From Candidatus Neomarinimicrobiota bacterium (GTDB lineage Bacteria > Fidelibacterota > JAANXI01): a DNA stretch of 43,959 nt. The stretch lies in assembly GCA_021734025.1 (NCBI GenBank), contig JAIPJS010000026.1, positions 1 to 43,959 on the forward strand, in the 5' to 3' direction. Shown here piece by piece: positions 7,881 to 17,574 of the stretch. Numbering within the stretch: the stretch's first letter is position 1; every line of letters starts with the position of its first letter. The position numbers were made by a program, and so were the translations under genes. The notes under the pieces are model-generated. The model saw nothing but the letters and a program-made list of their open reading frames with translations, did not search any database and was not told where the DNA came from.

Positions 7881-10800
7881 ATGAAGACGATGAAGTTAGG
7901 GATTCTATTGACTGTCCTGTTCAGTTTGGTTTTAACTGTACCGCTTTTTGCGGTGGACGTGACTTTTCAGGCGGATATCTCAGAGTTACTCAATGAAGGG
8001 TTTGATCCTGGAACCCATAATCTGGAAGTCCGGGGTGAATTCAACACCTGGAGAACAGGATTAAATCTAACCTCTAATGGTGAAAATATTTATTCAATTA
8101 CATTGCCAGTGGACATGTCTGCCGGAACTGAAGTCTTCTGGAAGTTTTGTGTAACTCCAGGCGACGAATTTTTAGGGGGTGAATATGAACTCGGTGCGAA
8201 CCGGTCGTTCGTCCTTGGAGAAACAGCAACGACCCTGCCGGTAGAATCACCGAATCTGTACACTTCTGTAAAGACCATTACTGATGCCCGAACTGTTGGT
8301 CTCGATAGGGTGATTCGTGTGCAAGGTATCGTCACATCCCACAATTTCGGGACGGGGTTTTCAGACCTTACACTGCAGGATGCCAACGCGGGAATCTTTC
8401 TCTATCACGGTGGCGTTGAGTTACCGGTCACATTTCGGGATCGCGTCCAGGTAACCGGCCGGGTCGTCGAATACAACGGTAAATTGGAGATTGTCCCGGA
8501 GACCCACGATAATATCCCGGAGAATGCCATAGTTGTTCTGGAAAGTAATGTTACACCGCCTTCTCCAATCTTGGTCACAATCGGGGACATTCTTGAAAGT
8601 CCGGAGATGTACGAGGGGAAATTGGTCCGCCTGGATCAGGTGGCCACCATTGGTGGTGCTTGGCCGACACCCGGACAGGATGCAAACATGGATATCACGG
8701 ATGCTGGTGGGTTGCCCTTCGTTATGCGTATCGATAAGGAGACGAATATCGATGAGACACCACAGCCGGAAGGTCCGTTTGATGTCATCGGGGTGGTCTC
8801 TCAATTTTTTGACGATTACCAGGTCCTGCCACGGACGCATGAGGATATTATCCGATCTGCTGTACAGCAGAGTGCATGGGACTTCGAGGAAGGCCCGGGC
8901 AATTGGTATGCTTTTTACGGAAATGCGAACACCGTTAATTCTCCAGTATTCGATGGGATTAATGCACTCGGGATTACCGCGTGGCAAAGTTCTGTTCCTC
9001 TGGAAATCAAGAATGAGATTTGTCCCAATGTTGAACCGGGAAATCAATTCCGGTTTCAGGTATGGATTGATAATGTTGAGGGTATAAGTGCACTGCAACC
9101 CTATATCCAATACGGCGATTGGGTATGGTACAGTGGATGGTACGACAGCGAAAATTTTACACTAACGCCCGGAGCCTGGAACGAAGTGATCGTTGAGGTT
9201 CCGGCGGAATACGTCAGGCCTCTCAAGGCTGTCGGTTTACAGATATTCAGGGAATCCGAAGAGTATACTCCAACGGTTTATGTTGACGGTATCAAACTCG
9301 ACACAGAGGTCGCGCCTGTTGGCCTTTCGCAGGACGTTACCGTACGCTTTTCCGTCGACGTGACCGATGCGGTCAACTTCCAGACCGGCGAGCCGTTTAC
9401 CAATGTGCAGGAAGTACTGCTTAACGGTATTATCTCCGTGGCCCAATGGGGATGGGCTCCCTGGGGAGCGATCCCGGATACTACCGGAGCGCTCCATATG
9501 TCCAATGATGGTACTACGCAGGGAGATGGCATCGCCGGAGATAACATCTGGACGGCCGAAGTACTGTTCCCCGCCGGATCAAAATTCGACTGGGGTTACA
9601 AATACGGTATTTACGACAACACCAATATGGATATGTCCCGTCCGGATGCGCTGGATAACGAGTCCGGTTTCGGGGACGATCACGGGTTGACGATTAGTGA
9701 TACCGAACCGTTGCAAGTTCTGCCAGTCGATATGTGGAAAACAACGACAGCCAGTGGTGAATACTTAGAAGTGCCCATTTCTGTGGCTCAGCAGGATCCA
9801 GCGATGATTGGGCGAAAAGTGCTGGTACGAGGAATCGTGACCGCAGCCACCGGTGTCTATAATCAAACACGGACATTTATTCAGGCTGAAGGCGGCGGGC
9901 CCTGGAGCGGTATCCTGATTTACGACAATACAGCAACCATCCAGACGAACGAGGGTGATCTGATAGCCGTGAGTGGCACGGTTGATGAATATTACGATAT
10001 GACAGAGATAGTGGTTGACGAAATCGAGCTGCTTGACGTTAATTTTTCGCTGCCCGAACCGATCAATCTTCGTACCGGTGACCTGAGGAATCCTGAATTT
10101 GCCGAGCAATTTGAATCTGTGCCGGTGCGATTGAATAATCCTGTGGTTTCGAATCCCAATCTGGGGAATTGGGAATGGGAGATCGATGACGGGAGCGGTC
10201 CGTGTGTGATCGGTGTAAGCCATCTAAAGTATATGTCCCCGTCGATGGAGACCGTTATCCCATCTATCACCGGCATCGTGGACTTTACTTACGGGAACTA
10301 CGTTGTTAAACCACGTGACCGGGCAGATATCGAAGACGGATTAACGGAAGTCATGATCTGGGATTTCGAAGATGACTTACAGGGGTGGCAGTCGCCGTCC
10401 GGTATCGGTCAACTCGATGATACTCACCCGTTCAGCGGCAACTATTCGGTCCGGATGGTCGATAATCCGGATACCTCAACAACCGGCATTATGTTGATCA
10501 ATAATGAATACCGGAATTTAGTGCCAAACGACAGGATCCAGCTTCATGTCTGGCTGGATGATACCACCGGTCTACAGGGAGTTCAGGTATTCATTCAGTT
10601 CGGCGAAGGTTTCACCTGGTTCCATAACTGGTATAATCCAGGGGATCTTAAAGTTGGTGCCTGGAATTTAATCGAAGTTGTAGTCCCTTGGAATTATGGC
10701 GCACCACTAAACATATTTGGCGTCGAGGTTTTAGGTCGTGAACCAGACACAGTTTCACCGTTTTACATCGATAAGGCGATTGTACTCAAACAGAGTGGAG

Positions 10801-13800
10801 CTGCTCTGGTTGCCGATTTCAACGTTTATCCATCAGTGGGGTCCTATCCACTCACAGTGCAGTTTACCGATATGTCGACCGGAGATATTAATAGCTGGTA
10901 CTGGGAATTCGGCGATAGTACCACAAGTCCCGAGCAAAATCCATCCCACACCTATCTCGAATTTGGATCATACACTGTGACTTTGACGGTCGATGGCCCC
11001 GGCGGCTCTGATGCGAAACGTCAGGACTGGTGTGTGACTACTTTCGAAGAGGAGTACGTGCTACCTGTCCCCATGGTTAACGCTCCGGTTATCGATGGCA
11101 TTGCGGACCCGGCATGGGAAAGCGTTCCGATGACTGAAATCGTGCACCAAATTAATTACGGTGAACCGATTGATAGTCCCGCCGATCTCTCCGGCGATTT
11201 TCGTCTGAGCTGGGATCAAACGAATCTGAACTTGTTTGCCTCTGTTCGCGACGATATTCTACGTACGGATGGTGCAGAGTCCTGGGAAAACGATGGATTC
11301 GAAATATTTTTCGATGGGGACAACAGCAAGGGATTTGCGTATGACGGATCGAATGATTTCCAAATTATAGTAACATATGGCCCGGAGGCACCGAACGTAT
11401 CCGTTGGTTGGCAAACGGCGTGGTTTGATCCGGAAGTGATAACGGCGGCTCTGCAGAATACCGATGATGGCTGGGATCTGGAAATGGCCATCCCATTGCA
11501 GGCATTGGGGATGGAGCAGTACTCCGGCCACCAATTCGGTTTCGAAATCTATTACGAAGACAACGATACCGGCGTCAGGGATCACCAATTACTCTGGTGG
11601 TCGGAAGGGAATGTCTGGGAGAATCCGTCCGTAATGGGTACCGCGGAATTCCAGAGAATCACGGCGACAGATACGACGCAGGTCACCTTCCAGGCGGATA
11701 TCACGGATCTGCTAAGCGAAGGATTCGACCCGACAAATCAGGTACTGGAAGTCCGTGGCGGGTTTTCGAATTGGCAGCCGGGACCGGAACTCGTGCAGAT
11801 TGAGGGAAACCAGTATGCCGTGACTATTGAAGTTGCCGGTGTACCCGGCTGGGACGTCCCCTGGAAATTTGCCGTAAGTCCCGGGGATATGTTTCTGGAT
11901 GGCGGTTGGGAGCTGGGTGGGGATCGTTCCTTCACCTTCCCGAAATCCGATACGACCCTGGCTCCGGAATTTCCAAATATTTATACAGAGCGGAAGACAC
12001 TGGCTGAAGCCCGGGCACTCGGTGTTGGTCGCGTGGTCCGGTCAATAGCAACGGTAACCAGTACCAACTTCGGTGAAGGATATTCGGAGTACGCAATCCA
12101 GGATAGCACCGGCGGTCTTATCCTGTTTCACCGGGATTTCGAATACGACCTGGATGCGCGGAATTTGATTCAGGTCACCGGTCGTATTATGGAGTATAAC
12201 GGAAAACTGGAAATCCAGCCTGAAATCTATGATAGGAGCCTGCTGGGCGAAGCCGTTGTTGTTCTGAATGCAGGGGTACCGCTCCCGGAAACTCAGCCGC
12301 TGACGATTGATGAAATCCTTGCTGCGCCCGAGAGTTTTGAATCCGAGCTGGTGCGGATTGAACGTGTAGCATTTTCAGGTGATTGGCCTCTCGAAGGATA
12401 CGATGCTAACCTGTCTATCACGGACCAAGCCGGCGCCATTCTGACCATGCGCATCGATAAAGAGACAAATGTGGATGGTTCGGAGGCTCCAACCGATTCC
12501 TTTGACGTCATCGGTATCATTACCCAGTTCGATCAGGAAGCACCGTATGATGATGGTTATCAGATCCTGCCACGCAAGCGAACGGATATCTTTGAAAATG
12601 CAACCACGGTTACCTTCCAGGCGGATATGCGACAGTTGCTCCGTAATGGATTTGACCCGGATTCGAATCGGATCGCGGTGTTCGGGTCATTTCAGGACTG
12701 GCGGGTTGGATACCAACTGTTCCCCTCCGAAACTGATGATAGCCTGTATTCACGGATGGTGGAAATTCGGGTACCTGGCGGTACGGTGATAGAATGGAAG
12801 TTCTATGCCGCTCCCGGGGGACAATTTGTGAACAGTGGATTGGAAACAGGGGAAAACCGGATCTTTACGCTCGAAACGGGCAGCATGGTATTGGAGCCAA
12901 TGGTTCCGGCAATCGCATTCGCTGAAGTGGTGACTCAACAGGTCCAGTATACTTTTACTGTAGATCTGAACAATGCGATCAACGCTCAGAACGGAAAACC
13001 GCTGTCCAATGTGCAATCGGTGTTTATGCATGCATTTAAGTGGTCACCCGGTTTTGCGGTGGAAGATACGAGTGCGATGCTGAGAACATTCGACGACGGT
13101 ATCAATGGCGGCGATGCTGTCGCCGGTGACAACATCTGGTCCAATCAGGTGACCTTCGTTCCGGGTACGTATCGCAATCAACAGTATAAATATGCGGCGT
13201 ACGATCCGGCCAACCTGGATTTCAGTAATCCGTATCCCATGGACAATGAGGCGCCTCCGGGAGTATATCACCACTTCGCCATTGACGACAGTCAGCCGGA
13301 ACAGGCGCTGGCGGTGAAATGGCTGACTACGACTGGCGTCGAACGGCACTTTACTCCGGCTTACGAAGGCAATCCATATAAAGCCATGAATATTTATGTA
13401 ACCAAGGCCACCTTCGATAGCCTTGACCTAACCGCTGGCGACGAGATTGGGATTTTCGACGAAGGAGTCTGTATAGGGGCCGGGGTAGTACAGGGACCGA
13501 TCACCTTGATGGAATCTCTGGACATGGAGGCGGCCACCGACGACCCGGGCACACCGGAAAAAGATGGCTTTACTCCGGGTAATCCGCTGCAATTCCGGCT
13601 CTGGAGAGCAGCAGAACAAGCAGAATACTCAAGTCCGAATATTTCAGTAGTCCAGGGTAACGAAATATACACCTCCAATGAATCTGCAGTAACCGAGCTA
13701 GAGTTCTTCAGCATTATGCCACAGATCGTTGGTCTGCAATCAGGCTGGAATATCATGTCGTTTGCCATTGAACCGGTAAATCAGGATATGATGAATATTG

Positions 13801-14975
13801 CTCAGCCGTTGGTGGATGCCGCCCAGCTCATTAAGGTGCAGGATGAACGCGGCAAAGCTATCGAGCAGATTCTGGGGACCTGGAAGAATAACATCGGGTC
13901 CTGGGCAGGGTCAGAAGGGTACTACCTGAAGGTGTCGGAAGATACCGAGCTGGAAGTACAGGGATTTCCGATCCCGCTGCCGTTCGACGTTCCGTTGCAG
14001 GCCGGTTGGAACATCATTGGCTATCCGGTCAATTCGCCGCAAGCGGCGTTAAATATGGTCCAGCCCCTTATTGATGAAGGTGCCCTGATCAAGATTCAGA
14101 ATGAATCAGGCAAAGCCATCGAGCAGATCCTGGGAACGTGGAAGGACAACATCGAAACCTTTGTACCGGGTGAAGGCTATTACCTGAAGGTCCTTGCCGA
14201 CGCCAGTCTGCGCATTGACCGCCAAACTATGGAGGGACCGGAAGCGATTGCGGAAAGTGCAACACAGCCGGATATGGTAGCACCGGAACAATTCGTCTCG
14301 GCATTTGCCGGCAATCCGTACAATCCGATGAATGTGTACGTCAATCTGGATGACGTACAAAAGAATAGCCTTGAAGCCGGATACGAAATTGGAGTATTCG
14401 ACGGAGAGGTGTGCGTCGGTTCAGTCATGATACCGGAACAATTCCAGAGCAGGCAATACCTCAGCCTCATCGCCGGGATGGACGATCCCACCACCGAGGA
14501 ATATGACGGTTTCCGATCGGGAGCGCCCCTCTCTCTGCGACTTTGGAACGGGAACGAGATACTATACGGTGCAGTCAGACCTCTCGGCGTCGAACCGGAC
14601 GCTGACCAATTGGTAGCCTTCGAGGCTCGTGGCACAGCGGTGCTGGCTGTTAACGGTTGGCAACAGACTGCAATCGATCCGGAAATGGGAATACCGACGG
14701 ATTATGAACTCGCTAACGCTTATCCCAATCCGTTTAACCCATCGACGACCATCCGGTATGGGGTGCCGGAACTTACCGACGTTTCTATCCAGGTGTACAA
14801 CATGATGGGACAACGCGTAGCCACGCTGGTTCAGGAACGGTTGCATCCTGGCTACTACACAATCGTATGGAACGGGCAGAATTATTTAGGCCAGCCAGTT
14901 GCGACGGGTGTGTACTTTTACCAGATGCGAACTGGTGCCAAGGTGATGACCAAGAAAGTTGTCTTTATGAAATAA
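7881..14975 (+). CDS. Giant secreted multidomain binding protein with FlgD-like C-terminal sorting domain
   Basis: A 2,364-residue exported protein with a signal peptide (about 1-24, ending PLFA). Modules read in order. Three starch-binding-like beta sandwiches lie at about 24-125, 1265-1365 and 1575-1680. Three OB-fold/DUF5689-like domains lie at 129-327, 627-820 and 1370-1573. Two jelly-roll-like parts begin WDFE (333-460, 828-965), and two further sandwich domains lie at 479-607 and 1684-1810. A PKD domain is at 977-1053 (YWEFGDSTTSPEQNPSHTY) and a CBM9/DOMON-like domain at 1061-1260. Two FD..C.G/DD.T modules (1831-1945, 2138-2260) flank a tandem pair of GWN repeats (1952-2111). The sorting domain with YPNPFNPSTTIRY fills the last 90 residues. 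No enzyme motif was seen, so it is probably a surface carbohydrate-binding or adhesive protein. The ATG at 7881 has AGGAGA seven bases upstream; the open frame from 7797 lacks a leader-like start. Confidence 0.85.
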   Translation: MKTMKLGILLTVLFSLVLTVPLFAVDVTFQADISELLNEGFDPGTHNLEVRGEFNTWRTGLNLTSNGENIYSITLPVDMSAGTEVFWKFCVTPGDEFLGGEYELGANRSFVLGETATTLPVESPNLYTSVKTITDARTVGLDRVIRVQGIVTSHNFGTGFSDLTLQDANAGIFLYHGGVELPVTFRDRVQVTGRVVEYNGKLEIVPETHDNIPENAIVVLESNVTPPSPILVTIGDILESPEMYEGKLVRLDQVATIGGAWPTPGQDANMDITDAGGLPFVMRIDKETNIDETPQPEGPFDVIGVVSQFFDDYQVLPRTHEDIIRSAVQQSAWDFEEGPGNWYAFYGNANTVNSPVFDGINALGITAWQSSVPLEIKNEICPNVEPGNQFRFQVWIDNVEGISALQPYIQYGDWVWYSGWYDSENFTLTPGAWNEVIVEVPAEYVRPLKAVGLQIFRESEEYTPTVYVDGIKLDTEVAPVGLSQDVTVRFSVDVTDAVNFQTGEPFTNVQEVLLNGIISVAQWGWAPWGAIPDTTGALHMSNDGTTQGDGIAGDNIWTAEVLFPAGSKFDWGYKYGIYDNTNMDMSRPDALDNESGFGDDHGLTISDTEPLQVLPVDMWKTTTASGEYLEVPISVAQQDPAMIGRKVLVRGIVTAATGVYNQTRTFIQAEGGGPWSGILIYDNTATIQTNEGDLIAVSGTVDEYYDMTEIVVDEIELLDVNFSLPEPINLRTGDLRNPEFAEQFESVPVRLNNPVVSNPNLGNWEWEIDDGSGPCVIGVSHLKYMSPSMETVIPSITGIVDFTYGNYVVKPRDRADIEDGLTEVMIWDFEDDLQGWQSPSGIGQLDDTHPFSGNYSVRMVDNPDTSTTGIMLINNEYRNLVPNDRIQLHVWLDDTTGLQGVQVFIQFGEGFTWFHNWYNPGDLKVGAWNLIEVVVPWNYGAPLNIFGVEVLGREPDTVSPFYIDKAIVLKQSGAALVADFNVYPSVGSYPLTVQFTDMSTGDINSWYWEFGDSTTSPEQNPSHTYLEFGSYTVTLTVDGPGGSDAKRQDWCVTTFEEEYVLPVPMVNAPVIDGIADPAWESVPMTEIVHQINYGEPIDSPADLSGDFRLSWDQTNLNLFASVRDDILRTDGAESWENDGFEIFFDGDNSKGFAYDGSNDFQIIVTYGPEAPNVSVGWQTAWFDPEVITAALQNTDDGWDLEMAIPLQALGMEQYSGHQFGFEIYYEDNDTGVRDHQLLWWSEGNVWENPSVMGTAEFQRITATDTTQVTFQADITDLLSEGFDPTNQVLEVRGGFSNWQPGPELVQIEGNQYAVTIEVAGVPGWDVPWKFAVSPGDMFLDGGWELGGDRSFTFPKSDTTLAPEFPNIYTERKTLAEARALGVGRVVRSIATVTSTNFGEGYSEYAIQDSTGGLILFHRDFEYDLDARNLIQVTGRIMEYNGKLEIQPEIYDRSLLGEAVVVLNAGVPLPETQPLTIDEILAAPESFESELVRIERVAFSGDWPLEGYDANLSITDQAGAILTMRIDKETNVDGSEAPTDSFDVIGIITQFDQEAPYDDGYQILPRKRTDIFENATTVTFQADMRQLLRNGFDPDSNRIAVFGSFQDWRVGYQLFPSETDDSLYSRMVEIRVPGGTVIEWKFYAAPGGQFVNSGLETGENRIFTLETGSMVLEPMVPAIAFAEVVTQQVQYTFTVDLNNAINAQNGKPLSNVQSVFMHAFKWSPGFAVEDTSAMLRTFDDGINGGDAVAGDNIWSNQVTFVPGTYRNQQYKYAAYDPANLDFSNPYPMDNEAPPGVYHHFAIDDSQPEQALAVKWLTTTGVERHFTPAYEGNPYKAMNIYVTKATFDSLDLTAGDEIGIFDEGVCIGAGVVQGPITLMESLDMEAATDDPGTPEKDGFTPGNPLQFRLWRAAEQAEYSSPNISVVQGNEIYTSNESAVTELEFFSIMPQIVGLQSGWNIMSFAIEPVNQDMMNIAQPLVDAAQLIKVQDERGKAIEQILGTWKNNIGSWAGSEGYYLKVSEDTELEVQGFPIPLPFDVPLQAGWNIIGYPVNSPQAALNMVQPLIDEGALIKIQNESGKAIEQILGTWKDNIETFVPGEGYYLKVLADASLRIDRQTMEGPEAIAESATQPDMVAPEQFVSAFAGNPYNPMNVYVNLDDVQKNSLEAGYEIGVFDGEVCVGSVMIPEQFQSRQYLSLIAGMDDPTTEEYDGFRSGAPLSLRLWNGNEILYGAVRPLGVEPDADQLVAFEARGTAVLAVNGWQQTAIDPEMGIPTDYELANAYPNPFNPSTTIRYGVPELTDVSIQVYNMMGQRVATLVQERLHPGYYTIVWNGQNYLGQPVATGVYFYQMRTGAKVMTKKVVFMK

Positions 14976-15027
14976 AGAGGATGTCACAATACAATAACAA
15001 TAGCGAAAATGGAACAAAGGAGATAGT

Positions 15028-17157
15028 ATGAAACGGTTACTTGTCTTGGTGGCACTCCTCGGACTTGGAGGCGCAATACAGGCGCAAACGCACTTTACGG
15101 TGGCATATTCCGGCAATCCGTATAATGCCATGAATATTTATGTTTCGGGCGCCACGATTGATGGCGTTGGAGCGGAGGCCGGAGACGAAATTGGTCTCTT
15201 TGATGGGGATATATGTGTTGGCGCGGCGGCGGTCACCGGTCCGATCAGCATGACCAACACGCTTGATTTCGAGGCCTCTTCCGACGATCCGACCACAACC
15301 GATGTAGTTGATGGATTTAAAGACGGAAATCCCATGCTGTTTCGGATCTGGGATTCCAGTACGGGAGTAGAATTGACCTCAGTAACGGTGGAAGTAGTAC
15401 AAGGGGATGAAACATTCGTTTCGCAGGGAACGGCCGCTGTGTCCCTGATCGGGGTAACCAATCAGCCGCCGGTTATTGAGCACCCGGTACCCGATATATC
15501 TCTGCTGGAGGATGCCCCTGATACGGCTATTGCTGATCTGGATACTGTGTTTTTAGACCCTGAATCTCAGGAACTCACGATGTCAGTGAATTCCGATAAT
15601 TCGAACCTTTCCGTGAATCTCTCACTGGAAAATATCTGCACTCTCTCCATACCGGTGGACTGGTATGGTACCGGCGAGATCTATCTGATTGCTTCTGATG
15701 GTGAACTCACAACGACGGATACAGTGCTTATCACCGTCACTTCGGTGAATGATAATCCGTCCATACCCGTAGTTCTCCTGCCGGAGTCAGGCGCCGAGTT
15801 GGTCAGTGACGGGCTGCTGGTTTGGACTCTCGCATCCGACCCGGAAGAGGATGCTATCACAGGGTATCGAATTCAGGTGGACGATAATGGACAATTCAGT
15901 GATCCGGAAGTTGATGAAGTGATCTCCATCGAGGGTCCGGTGCTCGCCAGACGTCCTGCTCTTATGTACAATCCGCAAACTCAAGTGAGCGACAGTGCGT
16001 ATGTCATTTCTCTGGATGTATTGTCTCAGTACGGAAATCTAACGGACGATACACATTATACCTGGCGGGTTCGTTCCATAGATGTCAACGAGGGCGAATC
16101 TGAGTGGTCGGAGGGTGAACATCAGTTTTTCTTCAACAAATCGAATACCGCACCTAAGGCCCCAACTCAGGGATTTAATCCGGCAGACAGCGTGAGTGTA
16201 AGCAGCCTTGCACCAACTATCTCCTGGAACGCAGCTTTTGATCCTGATCTGAGCGACGGCGCAGAAACCCTGGCTTATCAACTACAGGTGAGTAGCTCCA
16301 CGGCATTTGTGGATACGCTGTACGATGTAACCACCGATCCGGGACAGACATCGGTGGAAAGTATCGGAGTGCTGAAAGATAACAGCCTGGCTGCCTATAG
16401 GGTGAAGACTATGGACGATGAGGGGCTGAAATCTAAATGGTCAGTGGTACAAGAGTTCCTGATCAACACCGCTCTCGATCCACCGCTGGAGTTTCTGGTG
16501 CAGGCACCCGCAACCGGAGATTCAGCAGTGGCGGACTCAACGAATTTCCAGGCGGAAGTGACCTTCCAGTGGACGGCCTCCGGGGATCCGGATCTGAATG
16601 ACATTGTCCAGTATTTCGTGGCATATACAAACGAAGATCCCGCCACGATACCTGACGAATTGACCTGGGATGATCTGATGGATTTTGTAACGGTCATGCC
16701 GCTCGGTTCTGACACAGCTTATACAACCTCTCTGGATACAGGTTTTTATTCCTGGGTGGTCATCGCACTTGATACGGACACCCTCTGGACGTTCGGTACC
16801 AATGCAGACGGAGATATTTTGCAGCATCTGACGGTCTGGAGTCCGACTGTTGGAGTTAACTCTGAAGCACCTGTGATTACGGAATACCAGCTGCTCCAGA
16901 ATTATCCCAACCCGTTCAATCCCACCACGACGATTCACTATGCCCTGCCTGCTGCGGATCATGTAACGATAGCGGTGTATGATCTACAGGGCCGGAAGAT
17001 CCGAACACTGGTGGATGCTAAACAGACCTCTGGTTGGCATACTATCAAGTGGAACGCACTGAATAACAGTGGAGTGAAAGTCAGTGCAGGAGTCTACTTT
17101 TATCAAATTCAGACTGATGCATTCCGGGATTTGAAGAAGATGATTTTGCTTAAATAG
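15028..17157 (+). CDS. Secreted protein with Ig/cadherin- and fibronectin-like domains and FlgD-like sorting domain
   Basis: A 709-residue exported protein. The signal peptide covers about residues 1-20 (LGGAIQAQ). A FD..C.G/DD.T module at 22-145 begins SGNPYNAMNIYV and is very close to two modules of the protein upstream. Then come a cadherin- or Ig-like region (about 148-245, with TVLITVTSVNDNP), fibronectin type III-like repeats (about 247-610, several with WRVRSIDVNEGESEWS-type strands) and the 90-residue sorting domain (QNYPNPFNPTTTIHY to KKMILLK). No catalytic motif. AAAGGAGA lies six bases before the ATG. It begins 52 bases after the previous stop, so the two are probably one transcript, ended by the hairpin at 17188-17221. 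Confidence 0.87.
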   Translation: MKRLLVLVALLGLGGAIQAQTHFTVAYSGNPYNAMNIYVSGATIDGVGAEAGDEIGLFDGDICVGAAAVTGPISMTNTLDFEASSDDPTTTDVVDGFKDGNPMLFRIWDSSTGVELTSVTVEVVQGDETFVSQGTAAVSLIGVTNQPPVIEHPVPDISLLEDAPDTAIADLDTVFLDPESQELTMSVNSDNSNLSVNLSLENICTLSIPVDWYGTGEIYLIASDGELTTTDTVLITVTSVNDNPSIPVVLLPESGAELVSDGLLVWTLASDPEEDAITGYRIQVDDNGQFSDPEVDEVISIEGPVLARRPALMYNPQTQVSDSAYVISLDVLSQYGNLTDDTHYTWRVRSIDVNEGESEWSEGEHQFFFNKSNTAPKAPTQGFNPADSVSVSSLAPTISWNAAFDPDLSDGAETLAYQLQVSSSTAFVDTLYDVTTDPGQTSVESIGVLKDNSLAAYRVKTMDDEGLKSKWSVVQEFLINTALDPPLEFLVQAPATGDSAVADSTNFQAEVTFQWTASGDPDLNDIVQYFVAYTNEDPATIPDELTWDDLMDFVTVMPLGSDTAYTTSLDTGFYSWVVIALDTDTLWTFGTNADGDILQHLTVWSPTVGVNSEAPVITEYQLLQNYPNPFNPTTTIHYALPAADHVTIAVYDLQGRKIRTLVDAKQTSGWHTIKWNALNNSGVKVSAGVYFYQIQTDAFRDLKKMILLK

Positions 17158-17187
17158 TCACTCTTTCGTATCAAAGTTTACATTGAA

Positions 17188-17221
17188 CGGCCGGTGTTTC
17201 CTGCCCTGGGTGCATCGGTCG
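17188..17221 (+). terminator. Probable terminator after the first secreted-protein pair
   Basis: CGGCCGGTG (17188-17196) pairs with CATCGGTCG (17213-17221) through seven Watson-Crick and two G-T pairs. AATTTTTTCTTG follows at 17231-17242. The left arm is the same as the left arm of the terminator at 26608. Confidence 0.5.
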
Positions 17222-17405
17222 TCCTGTTGTAATTTTTTCTTGAATTGATTTGTATGATTGACGTCGGATTTACCAGGGATCAGTTCCCCGCATAGTTAAT
17301 TTACCCTGTGAGTTAGATCAAAGGTGACCAATTTTGTCTTGATTAAAAAATCTTCTGTTTTTAGCCTTGTACCAAATTGAACTACAAATCATTAACAACT
17401 TATCG

Positions 17406-17421
17406 TTGGCCATCAGGCCAA
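17406..17421. promoter_or_regulatory. Dyad TTGGCC-N4-GGCCAA
   Basis: Perfect 6-4-6 inverted repeat upstream of the M6 peptidase gene. Either an operator or a short leader hairpin; the regulator is unknown. Confidence 0.35.
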
Positions 17422-17574
17422 TTTACAAATAAATAAACATTACAATTTAGCGATTGTGTAAAAGCTCAATATGACCTGTGGAAACTGGTGATAGTGAGCT
17501 GATTTATTGACTCCTGTGTTAAAGCAGAGCGAGTTGGCGTCATGCAATAGTTAAACAACAAACCGGAGATCAAT

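Larger units (their letters stand above)
17158..17574. other. Intergenic region before the M6 peptidase gene
   Basis: Contains the terminator-like hairpin above, an AT-rich stretch from 17330, and a perfect dyad TTGGCC-N4-GGCCAA at 17406-17421 about 155 bases upstream of the next start. Suitable for a separate promoter. No gene seen. Confidence 0.45.

Noticed and set aside
8421-9110. 229-codon open frame on the - strand
   Set aside because: Shadow of the giant secreted protein, which has clear domains on the + strand.
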